Of a DNA stretch of 64,000 nt, positions 1-9,167 are shown one piece after another. Source of the stretch: Paraburkholderia sp. HP33-1 (GTDB taxonomy: Bacteria > Pseudomonadota > Gammaproteobacteria > Burkholderiales > Burkholderiaceae). Each line of letters opens with the position of its first letter. Within the stretch, counting starts at the first letter, position 1. The position numbers and the translations under genes were made by a program. The notes under the pieces were generated by a model. That model was not told the DNA's origin. It ran no database searches and worked only from the letters and a program-made list of their open reading frames with translations. The stretch covers positions 1,550,001-1,614,000 of the forward strand of contig NZ_JAJEJR010000001.1 of NCBI RefSeq assembly GCF_021390595.1. The letters are read 5' to 3'.

Positions 1-26
1 CGCCGGGCTTCAAGCTGCCGTTCTAA
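1..26 (+). CDS. YbaB/EbfC-family nucleoid protein, C-terminal end only
   Basis: Only the last codons are inside the window. They read P-G-F-K-L-P-F followed by TAA, which matches the usual C-terminus of betaproteobacterial YbaB/EbfC DNA-binding proteins. The position directly upstream of recR fits the common dnaX-ybaB-recR order. The identification rests on seven residues plus context. Confidence 0.65.
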
Positions 27-133
27 GCCTTCGCTGCCGTATAGGGGGCTAAAGGGGGAAGCGCGGTCCGGTTCGAGCACCGCCGTCCCTTCAACTTGCC
101 CACCGGGTACCACCCACGTCGACGCCGATCCGC

Positions 134-730
134 ATGAAACAACCTTCCGCCCTGTCGGCGCTCGTCGAAGCGCTGCGCGCGCTGCCCGGTGTCGGGCCGA
201 AGTCCGCGCAACGCATGGCGTATCACCTGATGCAGCACGATCGCGAAGGCGCCGAAAAGCTCGGTCGCTCGCTGCTGTTCGCGACCGAGCATCTGCGTCA
301 CTGCGAAAAGTGCAACACGTTTACCGAAGCGCAGATCTGCGAGGTCTGCCTCGATGAGGAGCGCGATCCGTCGCTGCTGTGCGTCGTCGAAACGCCGGCC
401 GACCAGATCATGCTCGAACAGACGATGACCTATCGCGGCCTCTATTTCGTTCTGATGGGGCGGCTCAGTCCGCTCGACGGCATCGGCCCGAAGGAAATCC
501 ATTTCGACCGGCTCGTGAAGCGCGCATCGGACGGCGTCGTCAAGGAAGTCGTGCTGGCCACCAATTTCACCAACGAAGGCGAGGCCACCGCGCACTACCT
601 CGGGCAGACGCTGAAGTCGCGCGGACTCTCAGTGACGCGTCTCGCGCGTGGTGTGCCGGTGGGCGGCGAGCTCGAATATGTCGACGCGGGTACGATCGCG
701 CGCGCGATGCTCGACCGTCGTTCGATGTAG
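134..730 (+). CDS. recR: Recombination protein RecR
   Basis: RecR acts with RecF and RecO to load RecA onto SSB-coated single-stranded DNA at gaps. The 198-residue protein has normal family length. A helix-hairpin-helix (about residues 15-35, [16 protein letters not shown]) is followed by a four-cysteine zinc module (C57, C60, C69, C72) and a Toprim domain (about 82-175, starting [10 protein letters not shown]). The ATG at 134 gives the canonical N-terminus. It lies about 107 bases after the ybaB stop, consistent with a ybaB-recR operon. Nothing is unusual. Confidence 0.97.
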   Translation: MKQPSALSALVEALRALPGVGPKSAQRMAYHLMQHDREGAEKLGRSLLFATEHLRHCEKCNTFTEAQICEVCLDEERDPSLLCVVETPADQIMLEQTMTYRGLYFVLMGRLSPLDGIGPKEIHFDRLVKRASDGVVKEVVLATNFTNEGEATAHYLGQTLKSRGLSVTRLARGVPVGGELEYVDAGTIARAMLDRRSM

Positions 731-828
731 CCACGCGGCTTTCGCTGGCCGCCGCAATACCCGTAGAGGCACGGGTCGTTGCGAGCGGCAGGGACCGCGC
801 GCGTCACGATGCAAAACAAAGGAGACTC

Positions 829-2070
829 ATGAGCGCCACCCCCGAACCAGGCGCGAGCGCCGCGCCGCAAGACGCACGCGGCCCGCTCGCCGGCGTCAAG
901 GTGCTGGAGCTCGGCACGCTGATCGCCGGGCCGTTCGCCGCGCGTTTTCTCGGCGAATTCGGCGCCGACGTGATCAAGATCGAAGACCCCAAAGGCGGCG
1001 ACCCGCTGCGCAAGTGGCGCAAGCTGTATCCGGAAGTCGGCGGTACGTCGCTGTGGTGGGCCGTGCAGGCGCGCAACAAGAAGTCCGTCACGATCAATCT
1101 GAAAGCCGACGAGGGCAAGGAGATCGTGCGGCGCCTCGCGAAAGAAGCCGATATCGTCGTCGAGAATTTCCGGCCCGGTCTGCTCGAAAAGCTCGGCCTC
1201 GGTTACGACGTGCTGTCCGCCGAGAACCCCGGCCTCGTGATGGTGCGTCTGTCTGGCTACGGCCAGACCGGTCCGTATCGCGACCGTCCAGGCTTCGGCG
1301 CGATCGCCGAGTCGATGGGCGGCCTGCGCCATATCACCGGCTATCCGGATCTGCCGCCGCCGCGCATCGGCATTTCGATCGGCGATTCGATCGCCGCGCT
1401 GCATGGCGTGATCGGCGCGCTGATGGCTCTGCATCACAAGCAGGTGAACGGCGGCAAGGGGCAGGTCGTCGACGTCGCGCTGTACGAGGCCGTCTTCAAC
1501 ATGATGGAAAGCGTGGTGCCCGAATACGGCGTCTATGGCATGGTGCGCGAGCGCACCGGCGCGTCGCTGCCGGGCATCGTGCCGTCGAATACGTATCCGT
1601 GCCGCGACGGCAGCATCGTGATCGGCGGCAATAGCGATCCGATCTTCAGGCGTCTGATGATCGCGATCGAGCGCGACGATCTCGCGAACGATCCGGCGCT
1701 CGCGCATAACGACGGCCGCGTGCCGCGCACCCAGGAAATCGACGCCGCGATCGCCGCATGGCTGTCCACGCGCACGATCGACGAAGCGCTCGCGGTGCTG
1801 AACGCGGCCGACGTGCCGGTGGGCCGCATCTACAGCGTCGCCGATATGTTCACCGATCCACAGTTCATCGCGCGGCAGATGATCCAGCGGTTCAAGTGGC
1901 AGGACGGCAAGGAAATCACGCTGCCCACGGTCACGCCGAAGCTGTCGGCGACACCAGGCGAGACCCGCTGGCTGGGTCCGAAACTGGGTGAACATACCGA
2001 TGAAGTGCTGCAGTCGCTAGGTTATGATGCTGACGGCATAGCAAGGTTGCGGGCTCAACAGATCGTCTGA
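829..2070 (+). CDS. CaiB/BaiF-type (class III) CoA-transferase
   Basis: Class III CoA-transferases move CoA between carboxylic acids through aspartyl intermediates. The 413-residue protein has the family N-terminus (about residues 20-60: LAGVKVLELGT, then GPFAARFLGEFGADVIKIE), the VENFRPG segment near 111 and the GDS motif whose Asp186 aligns with the catalytic Asp of formyl-CoA transferase. The ATG at 829 has a GGAGA site seven bases upstream; the reading frame stays open much further back to 379, but that part overlaps recR and is not family sequence. The substrate cannot be read from sequence. The ABC importer just downstream suggests a shared role, activating an imported acid. That link is inference. 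Confidence 0.93.
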   Translation: MSATPEPGASAAPQDARGPLAGVKVLELGTLIAGPFAARFLGEFGADVIKIEDPKGGDPLRKWRKLYPEVGGTSLWWAVQARNKKSVTINLKADEGKEIVRRLAKEADIVVENFRPGLLEKLGLGYDVLSAENPGLVMVRLSGYGQTGPYRDRPGFGAIAESMGGLRHITGYPDLPPPRIGISIGDSIAALHGVIGALMALHHKQVNGGKGQVVDVALYEAVFNMMESVVPEYGVYGMVRERTGASLPGIVPSNTYPCRDGSIVIGGNSDPIFRRLMIAIERDDLANDPALAHNDGRVPRTQEIDAAIAAWLSTRTIDEALAVLNAADVPVGRIYSVADMFTDPQFIARQMIQRFKWQDGKEITLPTVTPKLSATPGETRWLGPKLGEHTDEVLQSLGYDADGIARLRAQQIV

Positions 2071-2142
2071 CGCGCGCAGGGCAATACGTCGAGAAAGGCG
2101 CGTCACAGAGCCGGACCACAAAAAATCTGGAGACAGCAGAGC

Positions 2143-3180
2143 ATGCAACGCAGAACCTTCCTCGCCGGCGGTGCGGCGCTCGCGGGCGCATCGCTTGCGG
2201 CCACGCCGTTTGCTTTCGCGCAGGGCAAACCCGAGACCACCAAGGTCGCGATCGCGGTCGGCGGCAAGAACCTGTTCTACTACCTGCCGCTGACGATCGC
2301 CGAGCGCCGCAACTACTTCAAGGACGAAGGGCTCGAAGTCGACATTTCAGACTTCGCGGGCGGCTCGCAGGCGCTGAAGGCGGCAGTCGGCGGAAGCGCG
2401 GACGTGGTCTCCGGCGCGTTCGAACACACGCTGCTGTTACAGGCGCAAAAGCAGATGTTCCGCGAATTCGTGCTGCAGGGCCGCGCGCCGCAGATCGTGC
2501 TCGCGGTGTCGAAGAAGACGATGCCGAACTACAGGTCGATCGCCGATCTGAAGGGCAAGAAGATCGGCGTCACCGCGCCGGGTTCGTCGACGTCGATCAT
2601 GGCGAGCTTCGTGCTCGCGAAGGCCGGGCTCAGTCCGAAGGACGTCGCATTCATCGGTGTGGGCGCGGGCGCCGGCGCAATCGCCGCGTTGCAGTCCGGG
2701 CAGATCGACGCGATCGCCAATCTCGATCCGGTCGTCACGCGCCTCGAACGCGCGGGCGACGTGCGCGCCGTGTCGGATACGCGCACGCTCGCCGATACGC
2801 ACACCGTGTTCGGTGGCGACATGCCGGCGGGCTGCCTGTACGCGTCGCAGTCGTTCATCACGAAGAACCCGAACACCACGCAGGCGCTAACCAATGCGAT
2901 GGTGCGCGCGCTCAAGTGGCTGCAGAACGCGAGCGGCAGCGAACTGATCAACACGGTGCCGGAGAGCTATCTGCTCGGCGACCGCGCGCTCTATCTCGAC
3001 GCGTGGCAGCACGTGCGCGAAGCGATGTCGCCCGATGGTCTGATGCCTGCCGACGGTCCCGCGACGTCGCTGAAGACGCTGAAGGCGTTCGATCCGGTGA
3101 TCCAGAACGCGCAGATCGATCTGTCAAAGACGTGGACCAACGACTTCGTGAAGAAGGCGCTGACGACCGTCAAGGCGTAA
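2143..3180 (+). CDS. ABC transporter periplasmic substrate-binding protein (NMT1/SsuA/TauA-like)
   Basis: This is the periplasmic receptor of the importer encoded by this and the next two genes. The N-terminus has a twin-arginine style signal (M-Q-R-R-T-F-L, then a hydrophobic stretch) with a likely cleavage after A-F-A at residue 26. The mature part has the NMT1/THI5-like fold signature of nitrate, sulfonate and taurine binding proteins (YYLPLTIAERRNYFKDEGL near 44-62, and a GSSTSIM phosphate- or sulfonate-loop-like segment near 148). Length 345 is typical. The gene lies 72 bases after the CoA-transferase and 17 before the ATPase, so one operon is likely. Ligand unknown. Confidence 0.92.
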   Translation: MQRRTFLAGGAALAGASLAATPFAFAQGKPETTKVAIAVGGKNLFYYLPLTIAERRNYFKDEGLEVDISDFAGGSQALKAAVGGSADVVSGAFEHTLLLQAQKQMFREFVLQGRAPQIVLAVSKKTMPNYRSIADLKGKKIGVTAPGSSTSIMASFVLAKAGLSPKDVAFIGVGAGAGAIAALQSGQIDAIANLDPVVTRLERAGDVRAVSDTRTLADTHTVFGGDMPAGCLYASQSFITKNPNTTQALTNAMVRALKWLQNASGSELINTVPESYLLGDRALYLDAWQHVREAMSPDGLMPADGPATSLKTLKAFDPVIQNAQIDLSKTWTNDFVKKALTTVKA

Positions 3181-3197
3181 GCGAAGCGAGCCGAACG

Positions 3198-4010
3198 ATG
3201 ACCGTTGCTGCCCTGGCGCTCGAAAACATCACCTGCACGTTCGCTGCGCGAGACAACAGCGCGCAGCGCTACACGGCGGTCAAGGACACGACGCTGCGGA
3301 TCGAGCCGGGCGAGTTCGTGTCGGTGGTCGGGCCGACCGGCTGCGGCAAGTCCACGCTGCTGAACAGCGGTGCCGGACTGTTGCAACCGTCGGCGGGCGG
3401 GGTCAGCGTATTCGGCGAAACGCTCAATGGCCTGAATCGCCACGCGGGCTACATGTTCCAGGCCGATGCGCTGATGCCGTGGCGCTCGGCGCTCGACAAC
3501 GTGATGGCGGGCCTGTCGTTTCACGGCGTGCCGGCGGCGGTTGCGCGCGCAAAGGCCGAAGAGTGGTTGAAGCGTGTCGGTCTCGGCGGCTTCGGCGACC
3601 GCTATCCGCATCAACTGTCGGGCGGCATGCGCAAGCGCGTCGCGATGGCGCAGACGCTGATACTCGACCCCGACATCATCCTGATGGACGAGCCGTTCTC
3701 CGCGCTGGATATTCAAACGCGCCAGCTGATGGAAAACGAGCTGCTCGATCTATGGGCCGCGAAGCGCAAGGCGGTGCTGTTCATCACGCATGATCTCGAC
3801 GAGGCGATCGCCATGTCGGATCGGGTGGTGGTGCTGTCGGCCGGGCCCGCCACGCATCCGATCGGCGAGTTCCGGATTGATCTGCCGCGTCCGCGCGACG
3901 TCGCCGAAATCCGCTCGCATCCACGCTTCGTCGAATTGCATGCGCAGATCTGGGGTGTGCTGCGCGACGAAGTGCTCAAGGGTTATCAGCAGCAACTGAC
4001 TGCTGTTTAA
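3198..4010 (+). CDS. ABC transporter ATP-binding protein (SsuB/TauB-like)
   Basis: This is the nucleotide-binding subunit of the importer. The 270-residue product has Walker A GPTGCGKST (45-53), the Q-loop at about Q88, signature LSGGM (140-144), Walker B ILMDE (161-165) with the D-loop after it, and an H-loop in FITHDL. The ATG at 3198 is chosen because family homology begins there; the frame is open further upstream inside the binding-protein gene. The order of binding protein, ATPase, permease is the usual one for sulfonate- or nitrate-type systems. Confidence 0.94.
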   Translation: MTVAALALENITCTFAARDNSAQRYTAVKDTTLRIEPGEFVSVVGPTGCGKSTLLNSGAGLLQPSAGGVSVFGETLNGLNRHAGYMFQADALMPWRSALDNVMAGLSFHGVPAAVARAKAEEWLKRVGLGGFGDRYPHQLSGGMRKRVAMAQTLILDPDIILMDEPFSALDIQTRQLMENELLDLWAAKRKAVLFITHDLDEAIAMSDRVVVLSAGPATHPIGEFRIDLPRPRDVAEIRSHPRFVELHAQIWGVLRDEVLKGYQQQLTAV

Positions 4011-4082
4011 GTGTGCCGCGCATCCCTGCATGCGCATTAAAAAAGAAGACGTTTTCAACAATCGTCCAAGGCAAACCAAGTC

Positions 4083-4907
4083 ATGTGGAAGACCTTGCGC
4101 CCGAGCCGGGCGAATCTGGTGATCTGGCAGTGGCTGCTGCTCGCGCTGTGCTTCGTACTGTGGTACGTGCTGACGAGCCCGACGCTATTGCCGCCGTTCT
4201 ATTTCGACGATCCGAACAAGGCGGCGTTCTTCTTCGGCGAGCCGCAGCAAGTACTGCTGCGGATCTGGGAATGGTTCACGGGCGGCGAGATCTATCTGCA
4301 TCTGTGGATCACGCTCGTCGAGACCGTGCTCGCGTTCGTGTTCGGCACCGCGATCGGGCTCGGCGTCGGCCTCTGGCTCGCGCTCGCGCCCACCGCGAGC
4401 GCGCTATTCGATCCGTACGTGAAGGCCGCGAACTCGATGCCGCGCGTGATTCTCGCGCCGATCTTCGGCGTGTGGTTTGGACTCGGCATCTGGTCTAAGG
4501 TCGCGCTCGGCGTCACGCTGGTGTTCTTCATCGTGTTCTTCAACGTCTATCAGGGCGTGAAGGAAGTGAGCCCTGTCGTGCTCGCGAACGCGCGCATGCT
4601 CGGCGCGAACCGCAAACAGCTGCTGCGCTTTGTCTATCTGCCGAGCGCGATGAGCTGGGTGTTTTCGAGCCTGCATACGTCGGTGGGGCTCGCGTTCGTC
4701 GGCTCGGTGGTGGGCGAGTATCTCGGCTCGGCGCGCGGTGTCGGCTATCTGATCCTGCAGGCCGAAGGCACGTTCGATGTCAACACCGTGTTCGCGGGGA
4801 TTCTGGTGTTGACCGCGTTTGCACTGATCCTCGACGCGATCGTCGGGACGGCGGAGCGCCGTTTGATGAAGTGGCAGCCTCGCACGGGGGATACGGAGAA
4901 GCTGTGA
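4083..4907 (+). CDS. ABC transporter permease (SsuC/TauC-like)
   Basis: This inner-membrane channel subunit has 274 residues and about six hydrophobic segments (for example residues 12-31, 76-105, 118-155 and near the C-terminus). The BPD_transp_1 EAA-type cytoplasmic loop is visible at ANARMLGANRKQLLRFVYLP (about 167-186), which contacts the ATPase. It lies 72 bases after the ATPase gene and ends the transporter operon. The next gene is on the opposite strand. Confidence 0.93.
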   Translation: MWKTLRPSRANLVIWQWLLLALCFVLWYVLTSPTLLPPFYFDDPNKAAFFFGEPQQVLLRIWEWFTGGEIYLHLWITLVETVLAFVFGTAIGLGVGLWLALAPTASALFDPYVKAANSMPRVILAPIFGVWFGLGIWSKVALGVTLVFFIVFFNVYQGVKEVSPVVLANARMLGANRKQLLRFVYLPSAMSWVFSSLHTSVGLAFVGSVVGEYLGSARGVGYLILQAEGTFDVNTVFAGILVLTAFALILDAIVGTAERRLMKWQPRTGDTEKL

Positions 4908-4921
4908 GGATTGACTGCAAG

Positions 4922-4959
4922 CGGCGCGGCGCCTGAAAAAGCGTTCGGCCGCCGCGCCG
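4922..4959. terminator. Possible bidirectional terminator hairpin between convergent genes
   Basis: An imperfect GC-rich inverted repeat (4922-4933 with 4947-4959, one bulge, 13-base loop containing AAAAA) lies between the permease stop and the convergent oxidoreductase stop. There is no clear T-tract, so intrinsic termination is uncertain. Confidence 0.35.
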
Positions 4960-4973
4960 ATTTGCATGCCGCG

Positions 4974-5948
4974 TTACGGCGTAATCACCACCTTGCCGAT
5001 CACGCGACGCTCCGCCATGTCGCGCAGCGCGCGGCCGGTTTCGTCGAGCGAATAGCGGGCGGACACGTAGGGCTTGAGCTTGCCCTCGCGAATCCAGCCG
5101 GTCATCTGCTCGAAGGCCGCGTGATTGCGCTGCGGCTCACGCTTCGCGAAGTCGCCCCAGAACACGCCGACGACGCTCGCGCCCTTGAGCAACATCAGGT
5201 TCAGCGGCAGCTTCGGGATCTCGCCGTTCGCAAAGCCGACCACGAGATAACGTCCCCGCCAGCCGATGCTGCGAAACGCCGGCTCCGCATAGGCGCCGCC
5301 GACCGGGTCGTAGATCACGTCCGGGCCCTTGCCATCGGTGAGCGCCTTGATGCGCTCGCGCAGATCCTCGGTGCTGTAGTTGATCGTCGCGTCCGCGCCG
5401 TGCTTCACGCAGGCCGCGAGCTTTTCATCGCTCGATGCTGCCGCGATCACGCGCGCGCCGAGCGCCTTGCCGATTTCGACGGCCGCGAGCCCGACGCCGC
5501 CGGCCGCGCCGAGTACGAGCATCGTCTCACCAGGCTGTAGCGCGCCGCGATCGACCACCGCGTGATGCGAGGTGCCGTACGCGAGCGTGAATGCGGCCGC
5601 AAGTTCGAACGGCACGTCGTCGTCGAGCGGTACGCAGGCCGCGGCGGGCGCGAGCGCCTGCTCGGCGAAACCGCCGGAGCCGGTGAACGCGGCGACGCGC
5701 GAGCCCGGCCTGAACTGCGTGACCCCTTCGCCCACCGCACGCACGATGCCCGCGGCTTCCGAGCCCGGCGTGAACGGCAACGGCGGCTTGAACTGGTATT
5801 TGTTCTCGATGATCAGCACGTCGGGGAAATTGACGGCAGCGGCCTTCACGTCGATCACGACGTGGCCAGGCGGCGCTTCGAGATCCGGCAGGTCGTCGAC
5901 GACCAGGCTCTCGGGCGGCCCGTACTGATTGCAGCGAATCGCGCGCAT
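4974..5948 (-). CDS. NADPH:quinone oxidoreductase family (zinc-free MDR)
   Basis: This medium-chain reductase of the quinone oxidoreductase type has 324 residues. The N-terminal GroES-like domain has the family pattern [14 protein letters not shown] and [11 protein letters not shown]; the Rossmann nucleotide-binding motif is [19 protein letters not shown] in the middle. Structural zinc cysteines are absent, as expected in this subfamily. The start is the ATG at 5948-5946, which gives [13 protein letters not shown] and has GGAGA upstream. The open frame to 6233 lacks family sequence. Physiological substrate unknown. Confidence 0.92.
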   Translation of the reverse strand: MRAIRCNQYGPPESLVVDDLPDLEAPPGHVVIDVKAAAVNFPDVLIIENKYQFKPPLPFTPGSEAAGIVRAVGEGVTQFRPGSRVAAFTGSGGFAEQALAPAAACVPLDDDVPFELAAAFTLAYGTSHHAVVDRGALQPGETMLVLGAAGGVGLAAVEIGKALGARVIAAASSDEKLAACVKHGADATINYSTEDLRERIKALTDGKGPDVIYDPVGGAYAEPAFRSIGWRGRYLVVGFANGEIPKLPLNLMLLKGASVVGVFWGDFAKREPQRNHAAFEQMTGWIREGKLKPYVSARYSLDETGRALRDMAERRVIGKVVITP

Positions 5949-6257
5949 CGTGTCTCCATATCGTTCAGGGTTCGCAACGTTTTCGAGTGTAAAGCAAAGC
6001 GCACGACCGTGCGGTTTATTGCGACGCGGACGCGACCGGTCGCGCAACCTGTATTGCATTGCACAGCACGAAACACACACAATGCCGATCCAGCGACGAT
6101 CGTGCACGGCATCAGGTTCAATGCAAAGCAGCATCTTTGCGTTCGACGCAAGCATGAGCGCGCCCGAAAAATACGGGCTCGCACGACTGTTGTGCCTGCC
6201 ACGCCGGCACGCGGCCATGTCGTTCGCGTGCAATCTTTCCTCGGTTACAATCGGCGC
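5949..6257. other. Divergent intergenic region, oxidoreductase / surE
   Basis: This 309-base gap must hold the promoters of both divergent genes. On the plus strand a TACAAT box at 6246-6251 looks like a sigma-70 -10 element but lies only six bases before the surE ATG. No RNA gene or repeat is seen. Longer open frames crossing it have no recognisable protein content. Confidence 0.5.
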
Positions 6258-7016
6258 ATGCGAATCCTACTCAGCAACGACGACGGTTATCTGGCGCCGG
6301 GCCTCACCGCGCTTTACGAAGCGCTGAAGCCGATCGCCGATGTCACCGTGATGGCCCCCGAACAGAACTGCAGTGCCGCGTCGAATTCCCTGACGCTGTG
6401 GCGGCCGCTGTCGGTCCTGCGTTCGGCGAACGGTTTCTACTACGTGAACGGCACGCCGACCGACTCGGTGCACATCGCGCTGACCGGCATGCTCGACCAT
6501 AAGCCGGACCTCGTCGTGTCGGGCATCAACAACGGTCAGAACATGGGCGACGACACGCTGTATTCCGGTACCGTCGCGGCCGCCACCGAAGGCATCATGT
6601 TCGGCGTGCCGGCCATCGCGTTTTCGCTCGTCGACAAGGACTGGGCGCATCTTGAAGACGCGGCGCGCGTTGCCGCCGAAATCGTCGCGCACTATCTAGA
6701 GCGGCCGTTGCCGGGACATCCGCTGCTGAACGTCAATATTCCTAACCTCCCGTACGACGAGTTGCGCGGCTGGCAGATCACGCGGCTCGGCAAACGGCAT
6801 CCATCGCAGCCGGTGATCCGCGAAACCAATCCGCGCGGCGAGCCGATCTACTGGATCGGCGCCTCGGGCCAGGCACGCGATGCGAGCGAAGGCACGGACT
6901 TTCACGCGGTTGCCAACGGCGCCGTGTCGATCACGCCGCTGCAGCTCGATCTGACCTACACGCAAATGCTGCCCGCGGCGCGCGACTGGCTGCGCGCAGG
7001 CAGCGGCGCTTCATGA
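6258..7016 (+). CDS. surE: 5'/3'-nucleotidase SurE
   Basis: SurE is a divalent-metal nucleoside monophosphatase linked to stationary-phase survival. The 252-residue protein starts with the metal site ([10 protein letters not shown], Asp8 and Asp9), followed by an NSLTLWRP segment and [22 protein letters not shown] (family active-site region near 93-114). The ATG at 6258 gives the canonical N-terminus; the frame extends upstream to 5562 without homology. Its TGA overlaps the pcm ATG by four bases, implying translational coupling in a surE-pcm-nlpD-rpoS operon. Confidence 0.97.
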   Translation: MRILLSNDDGYLAPGLTALYEALKPIADVTVMAPEQNCSAASNSLTLWRPLSVLRSANGFYYVNGTPTDSVHIALTGMLDHKPDLVVSGINNGQNMGDDTLYSGTVAAATEGIMFGVPAIAFSLVDKDWAHLEDAARVAAEIVAHYLERPLPGHPLLNVNIPNLPYDELRGWQITRLGKRHPSQPVIRETNPRGEPIYWIGASGQARDASEGTDFHAVANGAVSITPLQLDLTYTQMLPAARDWLRAGSGAS

Positions 7017-8200
7017 CCGGCGAGCGCGCGAAGCGTTTTCCGCTCGGTCTCGAGGACCTGGTGCGCGAACCGCGCCGGCCCGACGGACGCCCGGGCGAGA
7101 TGCGTGCAGCGGCGCTCGCGGCGAGCGCGGCGTTGAATGCGCGGCAGCAATCGGCGAAACCGACGCAGGGCGGCGCAGCCGCGCGAGCGCAGGCAAGGAC
7201 GCCCGCGGCTGCGCAAGCTACGCCGGCAACGCGACCCCAGGTGATTCCCCAGGCAAAGACGCAAGGCGCTTCGTCGGGCACGGCAACGGCAGCGACCGGT
7301 GCGATGCCGCCGAAGCCGCAGGCCGCGCCAGTCGCGAGGACAGCTGCGAACGCGTCGGCTGGTGCGTTGGCGGGGCAGCCGGTCAAGCAAGCGGCGAAGT
7401 CGTCGGTCAAGTCCGTCAAGACCTCGACACATGCGCCTCACCATGGCGCACGCGCGAAGCCGTCGCCCCTTGTATCGCCAGCGCAGCAAGCCGCGAAACC
7501 CGCGCCGAACGCCGCGCTTACCGGTGCAACGAGCGGCGCGATGAACAACGCATTGGCGCTGACCTCGGAACGGGTTCGTGAACGAATGGTCGAACGCCTG
7601 CGAACCAATGGCGTGACCAATCAGCGTGTGCTGAACGCGATGGCGGCGGTACCGCGCCACATGTTCGTCGATCCGGGACTCGCGGCCCAGGCGTACGAAG
7701 ATGCCGCGCTGCCGATCGGCCATCACCAGACCATCTCGAAGCCGTCGGTGGTCGCGCGAATGATCGAGCTCGCGGCGGCCGGGCGCGCGCTGAACACCGT
7801 GCTCGAAATCGGCACCGGCTGCGGCTATCAGGCGGCGGTGCTGAGCCAGGTCGCGCGCGAGGTTTATTCGATTGAACGCATCAAGCCGCTGTCCGAACGC
7901 GCGAAGACGAATCTGCGTCCGCTGCGTATTCCGAATATCCGGCTGCACTACGGCGACGGGCGGCTCGGTTTGCCGTCGGCGGCGCCGTTCGACGCGATCG
8001 TGATTGCGGCGGCCGGGCTCGACGTGCCGCAGGCGTTGCTCGAGCAGCTTGCGATCGGCGGACGTCTGGTTGCGCCGGTCGGCTCGCAGGAAGGACAGAG
8101 CCAGGTGCTGACGCTGGTCGAGCGCCTCGGGCCCGCGCAGTGGCGCGAGTCGCGGCTTGATCGCGTTTTCTTTGTACCCTTAAAATCCGGAGTGATTTGA
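7013..8200 (+). CDS. pcm: Protein-L-isoaspartate O-methyltransferase with long Ala/Pro-rich N-terminal extension
   Basis: Pcm repairs isoaspartyl residues in aged proteins using S-adenosylmethionine. The catalytic core starts near residue 177 (M-N-N-A-L-A-L-T, base 7541) and carries PRHMFVDP, the substrate region [21 protein letters not shown] and the SAM motif [15 protein letters not shown]. The core is about 219 residues, the usual family length. Residues 1-176 are an extra region: a charged start ([20 protein letters not shown]) and then a low-complexity Ala/Pro/Gln/Lys stretch. The start at 7013 overlaps the surE stop (ATGA), which supports translation of the extension. A start at 7541 is possible but lacks that coupling. 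Confidence 0.93.
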   Translation: MTGERAKRFPLGLEDLVREPRRPDGRPGEMRAAALAASAALNARQQSAKPTQGGAAARAQARTPAAAQATPATRPQVIPQAKTQGASSGTATAATGAMPPKPQAAPVARTAANASAGALAGQPVKQAAKSSVKSVKTSTHAPHHGARAKPSPLVSPAQQAAKPAPNAALTGATSGAMNNALALTSERVRERMVERLRTNGVTNQRVLNAMAAVPRHMFVDPGLAAQAYEDAALPIGHHQTISKPSVVARMIELAAAGRALNTVLEIGTGCGYQAAVLSQVAREVYSIERIKPLSERAKTNLRPLRIPNIRLHYGDGRLGLPSAAPFDAIVIAAAGLDVPQALLEQLAIGGRLVAPVGSQEGQSQVLTLVERLGPAQWRESRLDRVFFVPLKSGVI

Positions 8201-8205
8201 CACCG

Positions 8206-9156
8206 ATGAGTATGTTGCGCGCGATGCACAGAACCACCCCGAATATCCCCATGACCGTAACCCAGCGCAGCGTGTGCGTGCTCGCCTTGCCCCTGTTGAT
8301 GACGGCCTGTGCATCCCGGCTCGACCAGGCGCCCGTCGTCGACCGCTCCGGCGCGGGCACGCTCGCCACCACGCAGGGCGCGGCGCAGCCGGCCGTGCCG
8401 CTCGGCCCGCCGCCGCCCGGCTACTATCGCGTGAAGCCGGGCGACACGCTGTACCGCATTGCGCTCGAAAATGGCCAGAACTACCGCGACATCTCGGCGT
8501 GGAACAACCTGAGCAATCCGAATCAGATCGAAGTCGACCAGTTGCTGCGCGTTGTGCCGCCGGGCGCGAATACCGCGGCCATGACGCCGGGCGTGGCGAC
8601 CGCGCCGATCGGCAGCGCGGGCGCGGTGCAAAGCGCACCGCTGAACAGCAACGCGCCGGCCGTGGTCGGTGCCGCGATGGCGCCGCTCTATGGTTCGGCG
8701 ACGAACGGCGCGCCCGCGAATGGTGCGGTTGCTACTTCTCCGGCCAATCCCTCTGCGGCGAGCGCCGACACAGGCAGCGCCGCGACGGGCAACGTCGCCT
8801 TCGCATGGCCGGTGCGCGGTCCGCTGCTCAATACGTTTAACGACTCGACCAACAAGGGCGTCAATATAGGCGGCTCCGCGGGCGACCCGGTCAAAGCGTC
8901 GGCGGATGGTCGCGTCGTCTATGCCGGAAATGGGCTGCGTGGTTACGGCAATCTCATTATCATCAAGCATGATGCAACTTATCTCACCGCGTATGCACAC
9001 AACCGCGCTTTGATGGTAAAAGAGGGGGACGCGGTAACGAAAGGGCAGAAGATCGCAGAGATGGGCAATAGCGATTCCGACCGCGTGATGTTGCATTTCG
9101 AAGTTCGCCGACAGGGTAAACCAGTTGACCCACTGAAGTATTTGCCGCCGCAATAA
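8206..9156 (+). CDS. nlpD: NlpD-type lipoprotein, LysM plus degenerate M23 (LytM) domain
   Basis: NlpD is an outer-membrane lipoprotein that activates septal amidase (AmiC in E. coli). A lipobox L-M-T-A-C is preceded by a hydrophobic signal. A LysM peptidoglycan-binding domain follows (YYRVKPGDTLYRIA), then an Ala/Pro linker and a C-terminal M23 domain. The catalytic zinc ligands look lost: the HxxxD position reads NKGVNIGG and only one His remains in LHFEV. That is usual for activators. The ATG at 8206 follows the pcm stop by five bases; a TTG at 8197 and an ATG at 8251 are alternatives. rpoS follows within 11 bases, the classic nlpD-rpoS order. Confidence 0.93.
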   Translation: MSMLRAMHRTTPNIPMTVTQRSVCVLALPLLMTACASRLDQAPVVDRSGAGTLATTQGAAQPAVPLGPPPPGYYRVKPGDTLYRIALENGQNYRDISAWNNLSNPNQIEVDQLLRVVPPGANTAAMTPGVATAPIGSAGAVQSAPLNSNAPAVVGAAMAPLYGSATNGAPANGAVATSPANPSAASADTGSAATGNVAFAWPVRGPLLNTFNDSTNKGVNIGGSAGDPVKASADGRVVYAGNGLRGYGNLIIIKHDATYLTAYAHNRALMVKEGDAVTKGQKIAEMGNSDSDRVMLHFEVRRQGKPVDPLKYLPPQ

Positions 9157-9167
9157 GCGATACGACC

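Noticed and set aside
379..828. N-terminal extension of the CoA-transferase frame
   Set aside because: It overlaps recR and has Arg-rich shadow composition; a GGAGA site marks the ATG at 829.
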